DNA of 64,000 nt from Novosphingobium resinovorum (GCF_027922145.1 NZ_BSFC01000024.1:124001-188000); one strand, 5' to 3'. Positions 29,635 through 39,967 are shown, counted from the stretch's first letter. Made by a program: numbers and translations. Notes: a model not told the origin generated them from the letters alone.

Positions 29635-31443
29635 ATGCCCACGATCCGCCGCTTGCCCGAACACCTCGTCAACCGCATCGCCGCCGGCGAAGTGGTCGAA
29701 CGGCCGGCGTCCGCGCTCAAGGAACTGGTCGAGAACGCCATCGATGCGGGCTCCACGCAGATCACCGTGAGGATCGCCTCGGGCGGCCTCGACATGATCG
29801 AGGTGACCGACGACGGCTGCGGCATGCGCCCTGACGAGATCGCGCTGGCTCTGGAGCGCCACGCGACCTCCAAGCTGCCCGACGAGGCGATCGAACTGGT
29901 GGCGACGCTCGGCTTTCGGGGGGAAGCGCTTCCCTCGATCGGGTCGGTCGCGCGGCTGACTATCGAGAGCCGTCCGCACGATGCTGACGAGGGTTGGAAG
30001 CGCGTGGTCGATCACGGCATGGTCACCGTGGATGCGCCCGCTGCGCTGCCGCCGGGAACGCGCATCCGGGTCGAGGATCTCTTCGGCAAAGTGCCTGCGC
30101 GGCGCAAGTTCCTGCGCTCGCCGCGCTCGGAATACGCGGTCTGCCTCGATGTCGTGCGCCGTCTAGCCATGGCGCGGCCCGATGTCGGCTTCGTGCTGGA
30201 GCATGACGGGCGCCGCACCATCTCTGTACAACCGCGCGAGGAACTGGCGGCCCGCGTCGCCCGCCTCGTCGCGCGTGAGCTTGCCGAAGACGGCGTGGTC
30301 ATCGAGGCCGAGCGCGGAACGGCGCGGCTTACCGGGGTGGCGGGCCTGCCGACCTACAACCGCGGCGTGGCGGATCACCAGTACTTGTTCGTCAATGGGC
30401 GTCCGGTGCGCGACAAGCTGCTCGTCGGCGCGGTGCGCGGTGCCTACTCCGATATGCTGGCGCGCGATCGCCATGCGGTGCTGGCCCTGTTTCTTGAGAT
30501 TCCACCTGAGGAAGTGGACGTAAACGTCCATCCCGCCAAGACCGAGGTGCGCTTTCGCGATCCGGCCTTCGTACGTGGTTTCCTGGTCGGCGCGCTGCGG
30601 CATGCGCTGGAGGGGGCAGGGCAGAAGAGCGCGCAGCCGCCTCAGGCCGCCGCGATGAACATGTGGCAGGTCGAGCCGGTTGCGCCCGCACCCTCGATCG
30701 GCTCGCTGTTCGCGCGCGAATATTCTGCGCCGCGCAGTGACTACCAACCCTCGCGCGTTTCGGAGACGGGCACGGCGTGGCGCTCCTACGAGGCCGAGGT
30801 CATGGCCCAGCCCGCCGCGCGCGCCGAAGCGGCCGAAGACGCGAGCGAGGAAGCGCTGCGCTATCCGCTTGGCGTCGCACGCGGGCAGGTGGCGGGGACC
30901 TACATCGTCGCCGAAGCGCAAGATGGTCTCGTTATCGTCGACCAGCATGCCGCGCATGAGCGACTCGTGCTGGAAAAGCTCAAGGCAGCGGGCGCCGAAG
31001 AGGCGATGAACCGATCGCAGGCGCTGCTGCTGCCCGAAGTCGTCGAAATCGAGGAAGGCGCCTGCGATGCGCTGGAAGACAAGCTCGCAGACCTTGCCCG
31101 GCATGGCCTCGTCCTCGAACGCTTCGGACCGGCGGCGATGCTGGTGCGTGCGGTGCCATCAGTGCTGTCTAAAAGCGACGTCGGTGCTTTGGTGCAGGAC
31201 GTAGCGGACGACCTGGCGTGCAATGGTGATGCTCTGCTGCTGGGGGAGAAGCTCGATCTCGTTCTGGCGACAATGGCCTGCCACGGTTCGGTGCGGGCTG
31301 GGCGCTCATTGTCGGTCGCGGAAATGAATGCGTTGTTGCGCGAAATGGAGCGCACGCCGCGCTCCGGCCAATGTAATCATGGCCGCCCTACTTGGGTGAA
31401 ATTATTGCACGGCGATATAGAAAAGCTGTTCGGCCGGAAGTGA
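29635..31443 (+). CDS. mutL: DNA mismatch repair protein MutL, endonuclease type
   Basis: 602 residues. The GHKL ATPase motifs are RIAAGEVVERPASALKELVENAIDAG, DDGCGM and GFRGEALPSIGSV. The C-terminal domain carries the nicking motif DQHAAHERLVLEKL (D-Q-H-A-x2-E-x4-E, near residue 440) and the metal motif CNHGRPT near residue 586. This is the endonuclease-proficient form found in bacteria without MutH, so strand choice here should not depend on Dam methylation. A poly-Ala/Pro linker joins the halves. The ribosome binding site before ATG 29635 is weak (GAGACCCTG). Confidence 0.96.
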   Translation: MPTIRRLPEHLVNRIAAGEVVERPASALKELVENAIDAGSTQITVRIASGGLDMIEVTDDGCGMRPDEIALALERHATSKLPDEAIELVATLGFRGEALPSIGSVARLTIESRPHDADEGWKRVVDHGMVTVDAPAALPPGTRIRVEDLFGKVPARRKFLRSPRSEYAVCLDVVRRLAMARPDVGFVLEHDGRRTISVQPREELAARVARLVARELAEDGVVIEAERGTARLTGVAGLPTYNRGVADHQYLFVNGRPVRDKLLVGAVRGAYSDMLARDRHAVLALFLEIPPEEVDVNVHPAKTEVRFRDPAFVRGFLVGALRHALEGAGQKSAQPPQAAAMNMWQVEPVAPAPSIGSLFAREYSAPRSDYQPSRVSETGTAWRSYEAEVMAQPAARAEAAEDASEEALRYPLGVARGQVAGTYIVAEAQDGLVIVDQHAAHERLVLEKLKAAGAEEAMNRSQALLLPEVVEIEEGACDALEDKLADLARHGLVLERFGPAAMLVRAVPSVLSKSDVGALVQDVADDLACNGDALLLGEKLDLVLATMACHGSVRAGRSLSVAEMNALLREMERTPRSGQCNHGRPTWVKLLHGDIEKLFGRK

Positions 31444-31594
31444 GGCCGCAAGCAATGGCTGCTTTAGCCTCATTGCGCTCGCTCCCGCCATATGGATTTT
31501 CTGTTGGCGATGCGAGAACGCCCCCCCTTCGATTATTAGATCATGGTTGTTAGGGTGTTATCTCGTCTCTGTTACCCAAGGCGTGTTTTAACTG

Positions 31595-31645
31595 CGCTGA
31601 CCTTCGGCTTGGCATGCATCGGCCGAAAGGTGCCGAAGGTCAGCG
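31595..31645 (-). terminator. Hairpin downstream of the carbonic anhydrase gene
   Basis: A 14-bp perfect inverted repeat (CGCTGACCTTCGGC at 31595-31608, GCCGAAGGTCAGCG at 31632-31645) with a 23-base loop lies 53 bases after the can stop on the minus strand and 150 bases after mutL. There is no U-tract. The rest of 31444-31697 shows no gene that I can support. Confidence 0.4.
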
Positions 31646-31697
31646 TCTCGATGAGGGGTAGGTCGGTGCAGGAGCCGTTCCTGACCGTCCGCTGCAG

Positions 31698-32363
31698 TCA
31701 CGTCACCGGCGCAAACTCGCCGCTAGTTTCGTCCAAAAGATGCAGGACGCCATCGGAAATTGCGAAGAATGCGCCACGCAGCTTGAGATCGCCCCGGGCG
31801 ACCTTGCTTTTGACGCAGGGGAAAGTCATCAGGTTCTCGAGACTGACCTTGACCGCCGCCTGCTCCATCGCGCGCTCGGCGGTGCGGCCCGTGGTGCCAT
31901 GCTCGTGCGCGACAGGCACGCGGGCTTCGTCCAGCATCGAGATCCAGTCGGCCACGAAACCACCGTGTCCGATCTCCGCGTCCTTGAGGTCCTGCGTCAA
32001 CGCCGCCTTACAGCCGCCGCACAGGCCGTGGCCCATCACGACCACTTCCTTGACCTTGAGCACCTGCACCGCGAATTCCAGCGCGGCCGAGACGCCGTGG
32101 TGGCCGGGCGTCGTCTCGAACGGCGGCACCAGCGCGGCGACGTTGCGCACCACGAAGATCGTGCCGGGATCGACGTCGAAGATCTGGCTGGGATCGACGC
32201 GGCTGTCGGAGCAGGCGATGACCATGACCTCGGGCGACTGCCCCTGGCCCAGTTCGTCCCAGCGCGCGCGGTTGGCGCTCCAGCCGGTGCCGCGGAAACG
32301 GCGATAACCCTCGATCAGATGGTTCAGCACGCGGTCGTTGGATTCGGGGCTCTGATTAGTCAT
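31698..32363 (-). CDS. can: Beta-class carbonic anhydrase
   Basis: 221 residues. It interconverts carbon dioxide and bicarbonate, the substrate of CarB and of carboxylases. The zinc ligands of the beta class are visible: Cys51 and Asp53 in ACSDSRVDP, and His112 and Cys115 in VMGHGLCGGCKAAL. The start is MTNQSPESNDRV at 32363; the open frame continues upstream through lipA only as a shadow. It is divergent from lipA, whose ATG is 97 bases away. Confidence 0.95.
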   Translation of the reverse strand: MTNQSPESNDRVLNHLIEGYRRFRGTGWSANRARWDELGQGQSPEVMVIACSDSRVDPSQIFDVDPGTIFVVRNVAALVPPFETTPGHHGVSAALEFAVQVLKVKEVVVMGHGLCGGCKAALTQDLKDAEIGHGGFVADWISMLDEARVPVAHEHGTTGRTAERAMEQAAVKVSLENLMTFPCVKSKVARGDLKLRGAFFAISDGVLHLLDETSGEFAPVT

Positions 32364-32459
32364 GGGGGTGGGCTCCGTTGCTGTTTTTCGAACTGATGGT
32401 TCGCCATACGCCGGATATTCGGGCTGGCAAGGTTGCGTGCATATGACTATCTGGACGGC

Positions 32460-33419
32460 ATGAACGATCTCTCCTCCGTACCGGTTCCGGAAGAAGCCCC
32501 CGCCCGTCAGCGCAAGCCCGACTGGATTCGCGTCAAGGCGCCGACCAGCAAGGGCTACGGCGAGACGCGCCAGCTGATGCGCGATCTCAAGCTCAACACT
32601 GTGTGCGAGGAAGCCGCCTGCCCGAACATCGGCGAGTGCTGGACGAAGAAGCACGCGACCGTGATGATTCTGGGCGACACCTGCACCCGCGCTTGCGCGT
32701 TCTGCAACGTCAAGACCGGCATGCCCGGCCGCGTCGATGCGGCGGAGCCGGACAACGTCGCCGAGATGGTGCTGAAGACGGGCCTCGAGCACATCGTCGT
32801 CACCTCGGTAGACCGCGACGATCTTCCGGACGGCGGCGCCAGCCAGTTTGTCAAGGTGATCCAGGCGGTGCGCGCGGCCTCGCCCGCAACTACGATCGAA
32901 ATCCTGACGCCCGACTTCCGCAACAAGATGCAGCGCGCGGTCGAGTCGATCGTCCAGGCGCGCCCGGACGTCTACAACCATAACCTCGAGACGGTGCCCC
33001 GCCTCTACCCGACCATCCGCCCCGGCGCGCGCTACTACGCCTCGCTGCGGCTGCTGGAGGAAGTGAAGCGCCACGATCCGTCGATCTTCACCAAGTCCGG
33101 CATCATGCTCGGCCTCGGCGAAGAGCGTCTGGAAGTCCATCAGGTGATGGACGACATGCGCTGCGCCGACATCGACTTCCTGACCATGGGTCAGTACCTG
33201 CGCCCGACGCCCAAGCATGCCGAGGTGAAGGAATTCGTCACCCCGCAGGCGTTCAACGCCTACGGTGCGATCGCGCGGGCCAAAGGCTTCCTGCAGGTGG
33301 CGTCCTCGCCGCTGACGCGTTCGAGCTATCATGCCGGCGATGACTTCGCCCAGATGAAGGCCGCGCGCGACGCCAAGCTGGCCAAGATGCAGCCCGTGAC
33401 GGCGACCTCCGGGGCCTGA
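32460..33419 (+). CDS. lipA: Lipoyl synthase (radical SAM)
   Basis: 319 residues. It inserts two sulphurs into the octanoyl group on lipoyl domains, such as that of PdhC in this window. The auxiliary cluster cysteines are Cys49, Cys54 and Cys60 ([13 protein letters not shown]). The radical-SAM triad CTRACAFC is Cys75, Cys79 and Cys82. The C-terminal RSSYHAGD supplies the conserved serine. The start is ATG 32460; a TTG nine codons upstream is open but less likely. ratA follows after four bases. Confidence 0.97.
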   Translation: MNDLSSVPVPEEAPARQRKPDWIRVKAPTSKGYGETRQLMRDLKLNTVCEEAACPNIGECWTKKHATVMILGDTCTRACAFCNVKTGMPGRVDAAEPDNVAEMVLKTGLEHIVVTSVDRDDLPDGGASQFVKVIQAVRAASPATTIEILTPDFRNKMQRAVESIVQARPDVYNHNLETVPRLYPTIRPGARYYASLRLLEEVKRHDPSIFTKSGIMLGLGEERLEVHQVMDDMRCADIDFLTMGQYLRPTPKHAEVKEFVTPQAFNAYGAIARAKGFLQVASSPLTRSSYHAGDDFAQMKAARDAKLAKMQPVTATSGA

Positions 33420-33423
33420 ACTC

Positions 33424-33870
33424 ATGCCCGGCATTCATGAGACCAAGCGCCTGCCTTACAGCGCGGAGCAGATGTACGACCTCGTCGCCGACGTCGGCCG
33501 CTATCAGGAATTCCTGCCCTGGGTCGTCGCGACGCGGGTGAAGTCCGACGACGGCCGCGAGATGATCGCGGACATGCTGGTCGGCTTCAAGGCTCTGCGC
33601 GAAAAGTTCACCTCGCGCGTCGAGAAGGAGCGCCCGCGCGTCATCAAGGTCCACTACGTCGATGGTCCGATGCGCGATCTCGACAACGTCTGGACCTTCC
33701 ATCCGGTCGACGAGACTTCGTGCGACCTTGAGTTCGACGTGAAGTTCACCTTCCGCAACCCGCTGTTCGAGAAACTGGCGGGGCAGTATTTCGACAAGGC
33801 ATTCCGCAAGATGGTCGCCGCCTTCGAAACCCGTGCGGCGGAACTCTACGGTGTCGCGCAGGCGGGGTGA
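33424..33870 (+). CDS. RatA/COQ10-type START-domain protein
   Basis: 148 residues. The START/polyketide-cyclase fold of the Coq10/RatA group is recognisable from YSAEQMYDLVADVGRYQEFLPWV and FDVKFTFRNPLFEKLAGQYFDKAFRKMVAAFE. In mitochondria the homologue binds ubiquinone and helps its use; some bacterial members are annotated as RatA toxins. It follows lipA by four bases. This neighbourhood favours a respiratory rather than a toxin role, which is an inference. Confidence 0.88.
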   Translation: MPGIHETKRLPYSAEQMYDLVADVGRYQEFLPWVVATRVKSDDGREMIADMLVGFKALREKFTSRVEKERPRVIKVHYVDGPMRDLDNVWTFHPVDETSCDLEFDVKFTFRNPLFEKLAGQYFDKAFRKMVAAFETRAAELYGVAQAG

Positions 33871-33875
33871 ACCGT

Positions 33876-33907
33876 CGTCGTCCCGGACTTGATCCGGGAC
33901 CGCTGGC
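33876..33907. repeat. REP-like repeat, copy 2 (inverted)
   Basis: Reverse complement of the 32 bases at 33964-33995, with no mismatch. Together the two copies make an inverted pair 56 bases apart, in the gap between convergent ratA and cinA. Confidence 0.85.
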
Positions 33908-33953
33908 CGTGAACGACCCCGCTCTCGCTGAAGCGCCCTGACGCGAGTTCCAG

Positions 33954-33995
33954 CCTGAAGACCGCCAGCGGTCCCGGATCAAGTCCGGGACGACG
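33954..33995. repeat. REP-like repeat, copy 3
   Basis: A 42-base unit that matches 12951-12992 with two differences. The core GTCCCGGAtcaagTCCGGGAC is itself an 8-bp hairpin. It ends 6 bases before the cinA stop and could serve as its transcript end. Confidence 0.85.
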
Positions 33996-34001
33996 GGTGA
34001 C

Positions 34002-34502
34002 TTACGGCAGCAGCAGTTCCAGAGCCACGATCGCTGCCTGGTGGCGGATTTCCGCCCGGGTCGTACCGTCCAGCAGCTTCTGCTCGGCGTTGACCTCCTC
34101 CTCGCCGCGCCGGGCGCAGGCGAAGACCACGGTGCCGACCGGCTTCATCTCGCTGCCGCCATCCGGCCCGGCGATTCCGCTGATCGCGACCGCGACGTCG
34201 GCCCGGCTCTTGCCGATCGCGCCCTGAGCCATGGCCCGGGCCGTCGCGGGAGAGACCGCGCCGAACGAATCGATGATGTCGGAGTGGACCCCCAGCATCT
34301 CCATCTTGGCTTCGTTCGAATAGGTGACGAAGCCGCGATCAAGCACCGCCGAGGAGCCCGGGATCTCGGTCAGCGCCGCGCAGACGAGGCCGCCTGTGCA
34401 GCTTTCGGCCACCGAAACCATGCGGCCGAGTGCCTTGTTCTCCTCGATCACCCTTTGGGCGAGCGCATAGAGGTCTTCCGGGAAGAAGGGATTCGCGGCC
34501 AT
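34002..34502 (-). CDS. CinA C-terminal domain / nicotinamide-nucleotide amidase
   Basis: 166 residues, equal to the stand-alone C-terminal domain of CinA (PncC type), which deamidates nicotinamide mononucleotide for NAD recycling. Family text is clear: MVSVAESCTGGLVCAALTEIPGSS, GFVTYSNEAK and VAISGIAGPDGGSEMKPVGTVV. The start MAANPFFPEDLYALAQ is two bases after the stop of the unknown gene upstream, so the two are co-transcribed. The N-terminal MoCF-like domain of full CinA is absent. Confidence 0.92.
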   Translation of the reverse strand: MAANPFFPEDLYALAQRVIEENKALGRMVSVAESCTGGLVCAALTEIPGSSAVLDRGFVTYSNEAKMEMLGVHSDIIDSFGAVSPATARAMAQGAIGKSRADVAVAISGIAGPDGGSEMKPVGTVVFACARRGEEEVNAEQKLLDGTTRAEIRHQAAIVALELLLP

Positions 34503-34504
34503 CG

Positions 34505-35050
34505 TCAGTCCTTGCAAAGCGTCACTTTGCCGAGCTTCGGGTCGGCGCTGCCGGCCACATCCATGCTCAGCGCGATCAGTCCGGCGGTGTTCTCGGGCGG
34601 GAGGGGCGAGAGCAGGTCGATCGCGAGGTCCAGCTGCTTGCAGGACTTGGGCGCGATCCGCTGCGAGACGAAGCCCTCCACGAAAACGTCGGCCATCTGG
34701 CGCAGCGTGTCGTCGGGAAGGCCGGTCATCATGTTCGAGGACCCGCCGCCGCCCTGCGTATTGAGGGCCTTCAACAACGCGGGCTTGGCCTTGGGCCAGT
34801 AGCGGTCCTTCTGCGCGGCGTAGCGGGCGGCAAGGCCCGGTCCCTTGGTGCGCAGGAACGCATCGGCGGGCAGGGAGGGCGCGCAGCGCTTCGCGGTGCC
34901 GTTGATCGCCTGCGGCAAGGAATAGGCGATCAGCGAGGTCGCCTCGGCCTTGCTGATGCACATCGGCTCGGCCGCCATCGCGGCGCAGGGCGTCATGGCA
35001 AGCGCCAGGGCAAGGGTTCGCGGGCCAAGGATTGAAGACAGTCCACGCAT
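34505..35050 (-). CDS. Unknown exported protein between ispDF and cinA
   Basis: 181 residues starting at ATG 35050, with AAAGGAA about 10 bases upstream; the frame opens eight codons earlier. A signal peptide is likely (about 27 residues, cleavage after ALAMTPCAAMAA). The mature part has four cysteines (PMCISKAEA, KRCAPSL, KSCKQLD, VTLCKD), enough for two disulphides in the periplasm. No family was recognised. It lies 27 bases after ispDF and 2 bases before cinA. Confidence 0.75.
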   Translation of the reverse strand: MRGLSSILGPRTLALALAMTPCAAMAAEPMCISKAEATSLIAYSLPQAINGTAKRCAPSLPADAFLRTKGPGLAARYAAQKDRYWPKAKPALLKALNTQGGGGSSNMMTGLPDDTLRQMADVFVEGFVSQRIAPKSCKQLDLAIDLLSPLPPENTAGLIALSMDVAGSADPKLGKVTLCKD

Positions 35051-35077
35051 GCAGGAAGTTCCTTTGCGCCCCAACAG

Positions 35078-36256
35078 TTATACCAGACCGACGCTGACCA
35101 CCGCCTGCGCCGCGATCCCCTCGCGCCGCCCGGTGAAGCCGAGCTTCTCGGTCGTCGTTGCCTTCACGCTGATCGCGGCGATGTCAACGCCGAGTATGTC
35201 CGCAAGCCGTTCGCGCATGGCCTCGCGATGCGGGCCGATCTTAGGCGCTTCGCAGATGATCGTCACGTCGGCGTTGGCGAGGGCGTAGCCCTCATCGGCC
35301 ACCAGTTTGCCCGCGTGGGCGAGGAAGCGGTCCGAAGCGGCGCCTTTCCACTGTGCGTCGCTGGGGGGGAAATGCTGGCCGATGTCCCCGGCGCCGATCG
35401 CGCCGAGCATCGCATCGACGAGCGCGTGGATCGCCACATCGGCGTCGCTATGGCCGGAGAGCCCATGCGTGTGCTCGATCCGTACGCCGCAGAGCCACAG
35501 TTCCTCGCCTTCCTCAAGGCGATGGACGTCGTAACCACTGCCGACGCGCACCAGCGGCTTCGAAGCGCCGAAATCGGCGGCGTAGGTGAGTTTGTGCAAG
35601 GTTTCGTCCCCTTCGACGAGTGCCACTTCCATGCCCCATGCCTGCGCGACTTGCGCATCGTCTCCGGCATTGGTGGGGCCGTCCCAGTCCCGGTGTGCGG
35701 CGAGCACTTCGGCGAAGTGGAAGGCCTGGGGCGTCTGGACCCGACGCAAGTCCTCGCGCCGGGCAGGGGCGCCCATGAGATCGCCCGCCGCATGCGTCAG
35801 GCTGTCGGCCACGGGCAGGACCGGAATCGCGCCTTTGTATGCGTCGAGAGCGATCAGCAGGCGTTCGATCACTTCGGCGGGAAGCAGCGGGCGGGCAGCG
35901 TCGTGGATCAGAACGCGGTCCGGTTCGGCGCCAGCCAAAACTTCCAGCCCGAGGCGCACCGATTCCTGCCGCGTTGCGCCGCCGGTGGTGAACTGCACGC
36001 CCGCAATTCCGGCCAGTACTTCACGGGCGACGGCTTGCGCGCCATCGGGAATGACCACCAGAATCGGCGCGCATCCGGCTGCCGCCAGCGCCTCGACCGA
36101 GTGTCGCACGACCGGCTTGCCGCGCCAGCGCGCGAACTGTTTCGGCACCGGCTGACCGGCGCGCAGGCCCTTGCCTGCGGCCACGACTAGCGCGGCAGTA
36201 CGAATGCCAGTGCGATCACGGGGCGAATTCTGCGGCTCTGAGACGATTTGCGACAT
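35078..36256 (-). CDS. ispDF: Bifunctional IspD/IspF of the MEP isoprenoid pathway
   Basis: 392 residues. The N-terminal half is the cytidylyltransferase IspD ([20 protein letters not shown] near residue 35, IHDAARPLL). The C-terminal part from about residue 233 is the cyclodiphosphate synthase IspF ([15 protein letters not shown] with metal Asp and His, [34 protein letters not shown]). The fused form is common in alphaproteobacteria. The start [11 protein letters not shown] is at 36256; further upstream the frame runs into the divergent dusB promoter. Confidence 0.96.
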   Translation of the reverse strand: MSQIVSEPQNSPRDRTGIRTAALVVAAGKGLRAGQPVPKQFARWRGKPVVRHSVEALAAAGCAPILVVIPDGAQAVAREVLAGIAGVQFTTGGATRQESVRLGLEVLAGAEPDRVLIHDAARPLLPAEVIERLLIALDAYKGAIPVLPVADSLTHAAGDLMGAPARREDLRRVQTPQAFHFAEVLAAHRDWDGPTNAGDDAQVAQAWGMEVALVEGDETLHKLTYAADFGASKPLVRVGSGYDVHRLEEGEELWLCGVRIEHTHGLSGHSDADVAIHALVDAMLGAIGAGDIGQHFPPSDAQWKGAASDRFLAHAGKLVADEGYALANADVTIICEAPKIGPHREAMRERLADILGVDIAAISVKATTTEKLGFTGRREGIAAQAVVSVGLV

Positions 36257-36300
36257 TGCCGATGCCGGTAATCGCTTGCCGCATTGAGGGCAATCCACTA

Positions 36301-36330
36301 TGCGCTGCCTGTTTTTTAGGCAGCACTGCA
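36301..36330. promoter_or_regulatory. Palindrome with T-rich centre in the ispDF-dusB promoter region
   Basis: GCTGCCTgttttttAGGCAGC (7-bp arms, 304-310 and 318-324 of the 36 kb block) is flanked by TGC and TGCA. It sits 7 bases before the dusB ATG and 45 bases from the ispDF start. The geometry resembles an NtrC-type operator, which would fit autoregulation of dusB-ntrBC; this is inference. Confidence 0.4.
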
Positions 36331-36336
36331 CGCATC

Positions 36337-37368
36337 ATGACTCAATTGCCCAATCCTCCGGCACTCAAGCCAATCCAGGTCGGTCCGGTGACGATCGACT
36401 GCCCGGTCGTGCTCGCGCCGATGACGGGTGTTTCGGACCTGCCATTCCGCCGGATGGTGCGCGCCTTCGGGTCGGGCCTCAACGTCACCGAGATGATCGC
36501 CAGCCCCGCCGCGATCCGCGAGACGCGCGTGTCGCTGCAGAAGGCGATGTGGGACAAGGTCGAGGACCCGGTCTCAATGCAGCTGGTCGGCTGCGACCCT
36601 GAACAGATGGGCGAGGCCGCCAAGCTGGTCGAGGATCGCGGCGCCGCGATCATCGACATCAACATGGGCTGCCCGGTGCGCAAGGTCGTCAACGGCGACG
36701 CGGGCTCGGCGCTGATGCGGCAGGTGCCGCTGGCGACCAGGCTGATCGAGGCGACCGTCAAGGCGGTGAAGGTCCCGGTCACCGTCAAGATGCGCATGGG
36801 CTGGTGTCACGACAGCCTCAACGCCCCCGAACTCGCGCGGATCGCCGAGGATCTGGGCGCGAAGATGATCACCGTCCACGGCCGCACCCGCAACCAGATG
36901 TACAAGGGCGAGGCCGATTGGGCCTTCGTCCGCAAGGTCAAGGACGCGGTGTCGATCCCGGTCATCGTCAACGGCGACATCTGCACCGTGCACGATGCCG
37001 CGCAGGCGCTGGAGCAGTCCGGCGCGGACGGCCTGATGATCGGTCGCGGGTCCTACGGGCGTCCGTGGTTTCTCTCGCAAGTCATGCAGTGGTGGCGCGG
37101 CGAGGCGGTCTCGGCCGATCCCGACATTGCCGGGCAGTACGACATCATCCGTCGCCATTACGAGGACATGCTCGACCACTACGGCGCGGACACCGGCGTC
37201 CGGATGGCTCGCAAGCACCTTGGCTGGTACATCAAGGGCGTGCGCGGCTCGGCCGAGTTCAGGAATAAACTGAACTTCATCGCCGATCCTGCTGAAGTCC
37301 TTCGTGAAATCGATGAATTCTATGCTCCCTACCGCGGCACCGACGACAGTCAGCTCCGCGCCGCATGA
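36337..37368 (+). CDS. dusB: tRNA-dihydrouridine synthase (DusB/NifR3)
   Basis: 343 residues, an FMN enzyme reducing uridine in the tRNA D-loop. Visible features are [16 protein letters not shown] at the N-terminus, the catalytic Cys112 in [20 protein letters not shown], the phosphate-binding [11 protein letters not shown] and [13 protein letters not shown]. The start [14 protein letters not shown] is used; the frame also opens 27 codons earlier, in the divergent promoter. It is first in the dusB-ntrB-ntrC-ntrY-ntrX-hfq-hflX order (nifR3 in rhizobia); its stop overlaps the ntrB start. Confidence 0.95.
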   Translation: MTQLPNPPALKPIQVGPVTIDCPVVLAPMTGVSDLPFRRMVRAFGSGLNVTEMIASPAAIRETRVSLQKAMWDKVEDPVSMQLVGCDPEQMGEAAKLVEDRGAAIIDINMGCPVRKVVNGDAGSALMRQVPLATRLIEATVKAVKVPVTVKMRMGWCHDSLNAPELARIAEDLGAKMITVHGRTRNQMYKGEADWAFVRKVKDAVSIPVIVNGDICTVHDAAQALEQSGADGLMIGRGSYGRPWFLSQVMQWWRGEAVSADPDIAGQYDIIRRHYEDMLDHYGADTGVRMARKHLGWYIKGVRGSAEFRNKLNFIADPAEVLREIDEFYAPYRGTDDSQLRAA

Positions 37369-38483
37369 GCCTGGACACCCGGACCGATTTGCCTGACGCC
37401 CGGCGGCTGCTGGCGAGCCTGCCGCATGCCGTGCTGCTGCTGGAGAACGGACGGACGATCGCCTGGCTCAACCCGGCGGCGGAGCAGTTCTTCGGCCAGT
37501 CCGCCCGGCGCCTCGTCGGGACGCGGCTGCGCGACATCATGTCGATCTCCGACCGCCGCCTGCTGGATCGGCTATCGGATTCCGAGGCGCCGGTCTCCGC
37601 ACGCGAAATCGTGGTGCAGATCAAGGGCAAGGGCGCGCGGCGGATCGACATCAACGTCGGTCCGGTGGCTGACAGTCCCGGCTGGCAGGTCGTGTCGCTT
37701 CACGACAATTCCGCGTCCGAAGCGCTTGGCGACGACTCCGGTGGCCCTGACAACGCGGTCCTGCGCGGCCCCGAGATCATGGCGCACGAGATCAAGAACC
37801 CGCTCGCCGGCATTCGCGGCGCAGCGCAGCTTCTCGCGCGCAAGGTCGACGAACGCGACAAGGCGCTGACGGACCTCATTACCGGCGAGGTCGACCGCGT
37901 CGCGGGGCTTATCGAGCGGATGCAGAAGCTGAGCGGCCGCACGACGCCGCCGGTGGAACCGTGCAATCTCCACGAGGCAGCCCGCCGCGCCATCGACGTG
38001 CTCAACGCGGCCAAGGCGGAGAAGCCGGCGTTCCGTCTGGTCGAGGAGTTCGATCCCTCGCTGCCATCGGTGCTCGGCAGTCCCGACGGGCTGGTGCAGG
38101 TGATGATGAACCTGCTCTCCAACGCCGCCGATGCCTGCAAGCACGTCGCCGAGCCGCGCGTGATCATCCGCACCCGCTTCGCCAGCGGCTTGCAGCTTCA
38201 CACCGGCGATGACGGTGCCCCGCTGCGCCTGCCGATCGAGGTTCGCGTCAGCGACAACGGCCCCGGCATCGATCCGGCCATGCGCGATCATATCTTCGAA
38301 CCGTTCGTCACCACCAAGAAGTCGGGGCAGGGCCTCGGCCTGCCGCTGGTCCGCAAGCTGGTGCGCGACATGAACGGTCGCATCACCCACGACCGCGACG
38401 ACGAGAATGGGCTGACGCACTTCCGCATTCACTTGCCGCTCGCCCGCGAGACGCGCAATCGCCCCCGGAGAAAGACGGCATGA
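37365..38483 (+). CDS. ntrB: Nitrogen regulation sensor histidine kinase NtrB
   Basis: 372 residues, cytoplasmic with no membrane segment. An N-terminal PAS domain ([20 protein letters not shown]) is followed by the phospho-acceptor His141 in [17 protein letters not shown]. The ATPase has N ([11 protein letters not shown]), G1 (VSDNGPGID), F ([10 protein letters not shown]) and G2 (GQGLGLPLV) boxes. It phosphorylates NtrC when nitrogen is short, usually under PII control. It overlaps dusB upstream and ntrC downstream by four bases each. Confidence 0.95.
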   Translation: MSLDTRTDLPDARRLLASLPHAVLLLENGRTIAWLNPAAEQFFGQSARRLVGTRLRDIMSISDRRLLDRLSDSEAPVSAREIVVQIKGKGARRIDINVGPVADSPGWQVVSLHDNSASEALGDDSGGPDNAVLRGPEIMAHEIKNPLAGIRGAAQLLARKVDERDKALTDLITGEVDRVAGLIERMQKLSGRTTPPVEPCNLHEAARRAIDVLNAAKAEKPAFRLVEEFDPSLPSVLGSPDGLVQVMMNLLSNAADACKHVAEPRVIIRTRFASGLQLHTGDDGAPLRLPIEVRVSDNGPGIDPAMRDHIFEPFVTTKKSGQGLGLPLVRKLVRDMNGRITHDRDDENGLTHFRIHLPLARETRNRPRRKTA

Positions 38484-39907
38484 CGCAGAACGTGCTGCTG
38501 GTCGAGGACGACATGTCCATCGCCATCGTCATCACCGCCGCGCTCGAAGCGGAAGGGTTCGGCGTTTCGCACTGCGTCACCATCGCCGAGCGTGACCGGA
38601 TGCTGGCGGATCGCGGGTTCGCGGCGCTCGTCACCGACGTGATGCTTCCGGACGGTGACGGGATCGAGACGATCGAGCGGGTCCGCGCGCTGCATCCGCA
38701 CATGCCGATTGTGATTCTCTCGGCCCAGAACACGCTCGATACCGCCGTGCGCGCCACCGATACCGGCGCCTTCGAGTATTTCCCCAAGCCGTTCGACATC
38801 GACGAACTGGCGCGTACCGTGCGCCAGGCAGCCGGCACGGCGCAGGGCCTTGCCGCGGACGGCGAGGAGCCGGTCGCGGACGGTCTGCCTCTGGTCGGCC
38901 GCAGCGCCGCGATGCAGTCGGTGTTCCGCATGATCACCCGCGTCCTGCGTAACGACCTGACGGTGCTGATCCTGGGCGAATCCGGCACCGGCAAGGAACT
39001 TGTGGCCGAAGCGATCCATCAACTCGGCAATCGCCGCGAAGGCCCGTTCATCGCCGTCAACACCGCCGCGATCCCCGCCGAACTGATCGAGAGCGAACTG
39101 TTCGGGCATGAGAAGGGCGCCTTCACCGGCGCCGTCGCCCGCCATGTCGGCAAGTTCGAGCAGGCAGCGGGCGGCACCCTCTTCCTCGACGAAATCGGCG
39201 ACATGCCGATGCAGGCGCAGACCCGCCTGCTGCGCGCCCTTCAGTCGGGCACCGTGCGGCGGGTCGGCGGCCGCGAGGAAATCCGCCTTGACACCCGCAT
39301 CGTCGCCGCGACAAACAAGGACCTCGAGCCCGAAATCGCCGCCGGGCGCTTCCGCGAGGACTTGTATTACCGGCTCAACGTGGTGCCGATCCACATGCCG
39401 CCGCTGCGCGACCGCCGCGACGACATCGACGTGCTGGCCCGCCATTTCCTGCAGCACGCCGCCAACGAAGGCCTCCCGCGTCGCCAGTTGACGAAGGAAG
39501 CCGCAGATGTGCTGAGCCGCCAGCCCTGGCGCGGCAATGTGCGCGAGTTGAAGAACTTCATCTACCGCCTCGCCCTGCTGGCGCGCGAGGACGTGATCGA
39601 TGCCGACGCGGTCTTGCCGCTGCTTGCGCAGGAAGCTTCCACGCCGGTCGAGGATGATGGCGCGTCCGGGGTTTTCGACATCGCCAGCGCCGTGGCTCAA
39701 TGGCTGATCGCCAGTCGCCCGGCCAGCGGTACGATCTACGACAGCGCCATGGCTGCTTTCGAGCGACCGCTTTTTGCCGAGGTGCTCCGCGAGACGGCTG
39801 GAAACCAATTGCGTGCGGCGCAAGCGCTGGGGATTAATCGCAACACCTTGCGCAAGCGTCTCGCCGAACTTGCGCTCGATCCCGAGGAATTCGCTCGTCG
39901 TCCCTAG
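38480..39907 (+). CDS. ntrC: Nitrogen regulation response regulator NtrC
   Basis: 475 residues in three parts. The receiver has Asp53 in [12 protein letters not shown]. The AAA+ domain has Walker A GESGTGKE, the sigma-54 contact GAFTGA (near residue 214, in [13 protein letters not shown]) and Walker [13 protein letters not shown]. The Fis-type helix-turn-helix at the end contains [20 protein letters not shown]. It activates sigma-54 promoters of nitrogen-assimilation genes. It overlaps ntrB by four bases. Confidence 0.96.
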   Translation: MTQNVLLVEDDMSIAIVITAALEAEGFGVSHCVTIAERDRMLADRGFAALVTDVMLPDGDGIETIERVRALHPHMPIVILSAQNTLDTAVRATDTGAFEYFPKPFDIDELARTVRQAAGTAQGLAADGEEPVADGLPLVGRSAAMQSVFRMITRVLRNDLTVLILGESGTGKELVAEAIHQLGNRREGPFIAVNTAAIPAELIESELFGHEKGAFTGAVARHVGKFEQAAGGTLFLDEIGDMPMQAQTRLLRALQSGTVRRVGGREEIRLDTRIVAATNKDLEPEIAAGRFREDLYYRLNVVPIHMPPLRDRRDDIDVLARHFLQHAANEGLPRRQLTKEAADVLSRQPWRGNVRELKNFIYRLALLAREDVIDADAVLPLLAQEASTPVEDDGASGVFDIASAVAQWLIASRPASGTIYDSAMAAFERPLFAEVLRETAGNQLRAAQALGINRNTLRKRLAELALDPEEFARRP

Positions 39908-39967
39908 AAGGGCCTTCGTGGATTTGCTCTTGCAGCCGGGTTACACTCCTGTTGTAACAGCGCAACG

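Noticed and set aside
31543..32307. 254-codon plus-strand frame over the carbonic anhydrase gene
   Set aside because: Antisense of a clear beta-class carbonic anhydrase; Ser/Arg-rich shadow composition.
33424..33870. RatA as a toxin of a toxin-antitoxin pair
   Set aside because: No antitoxin gene is adjacent, and the lipA-linked copy better fits the ubiquinone-binding Coq10 group.
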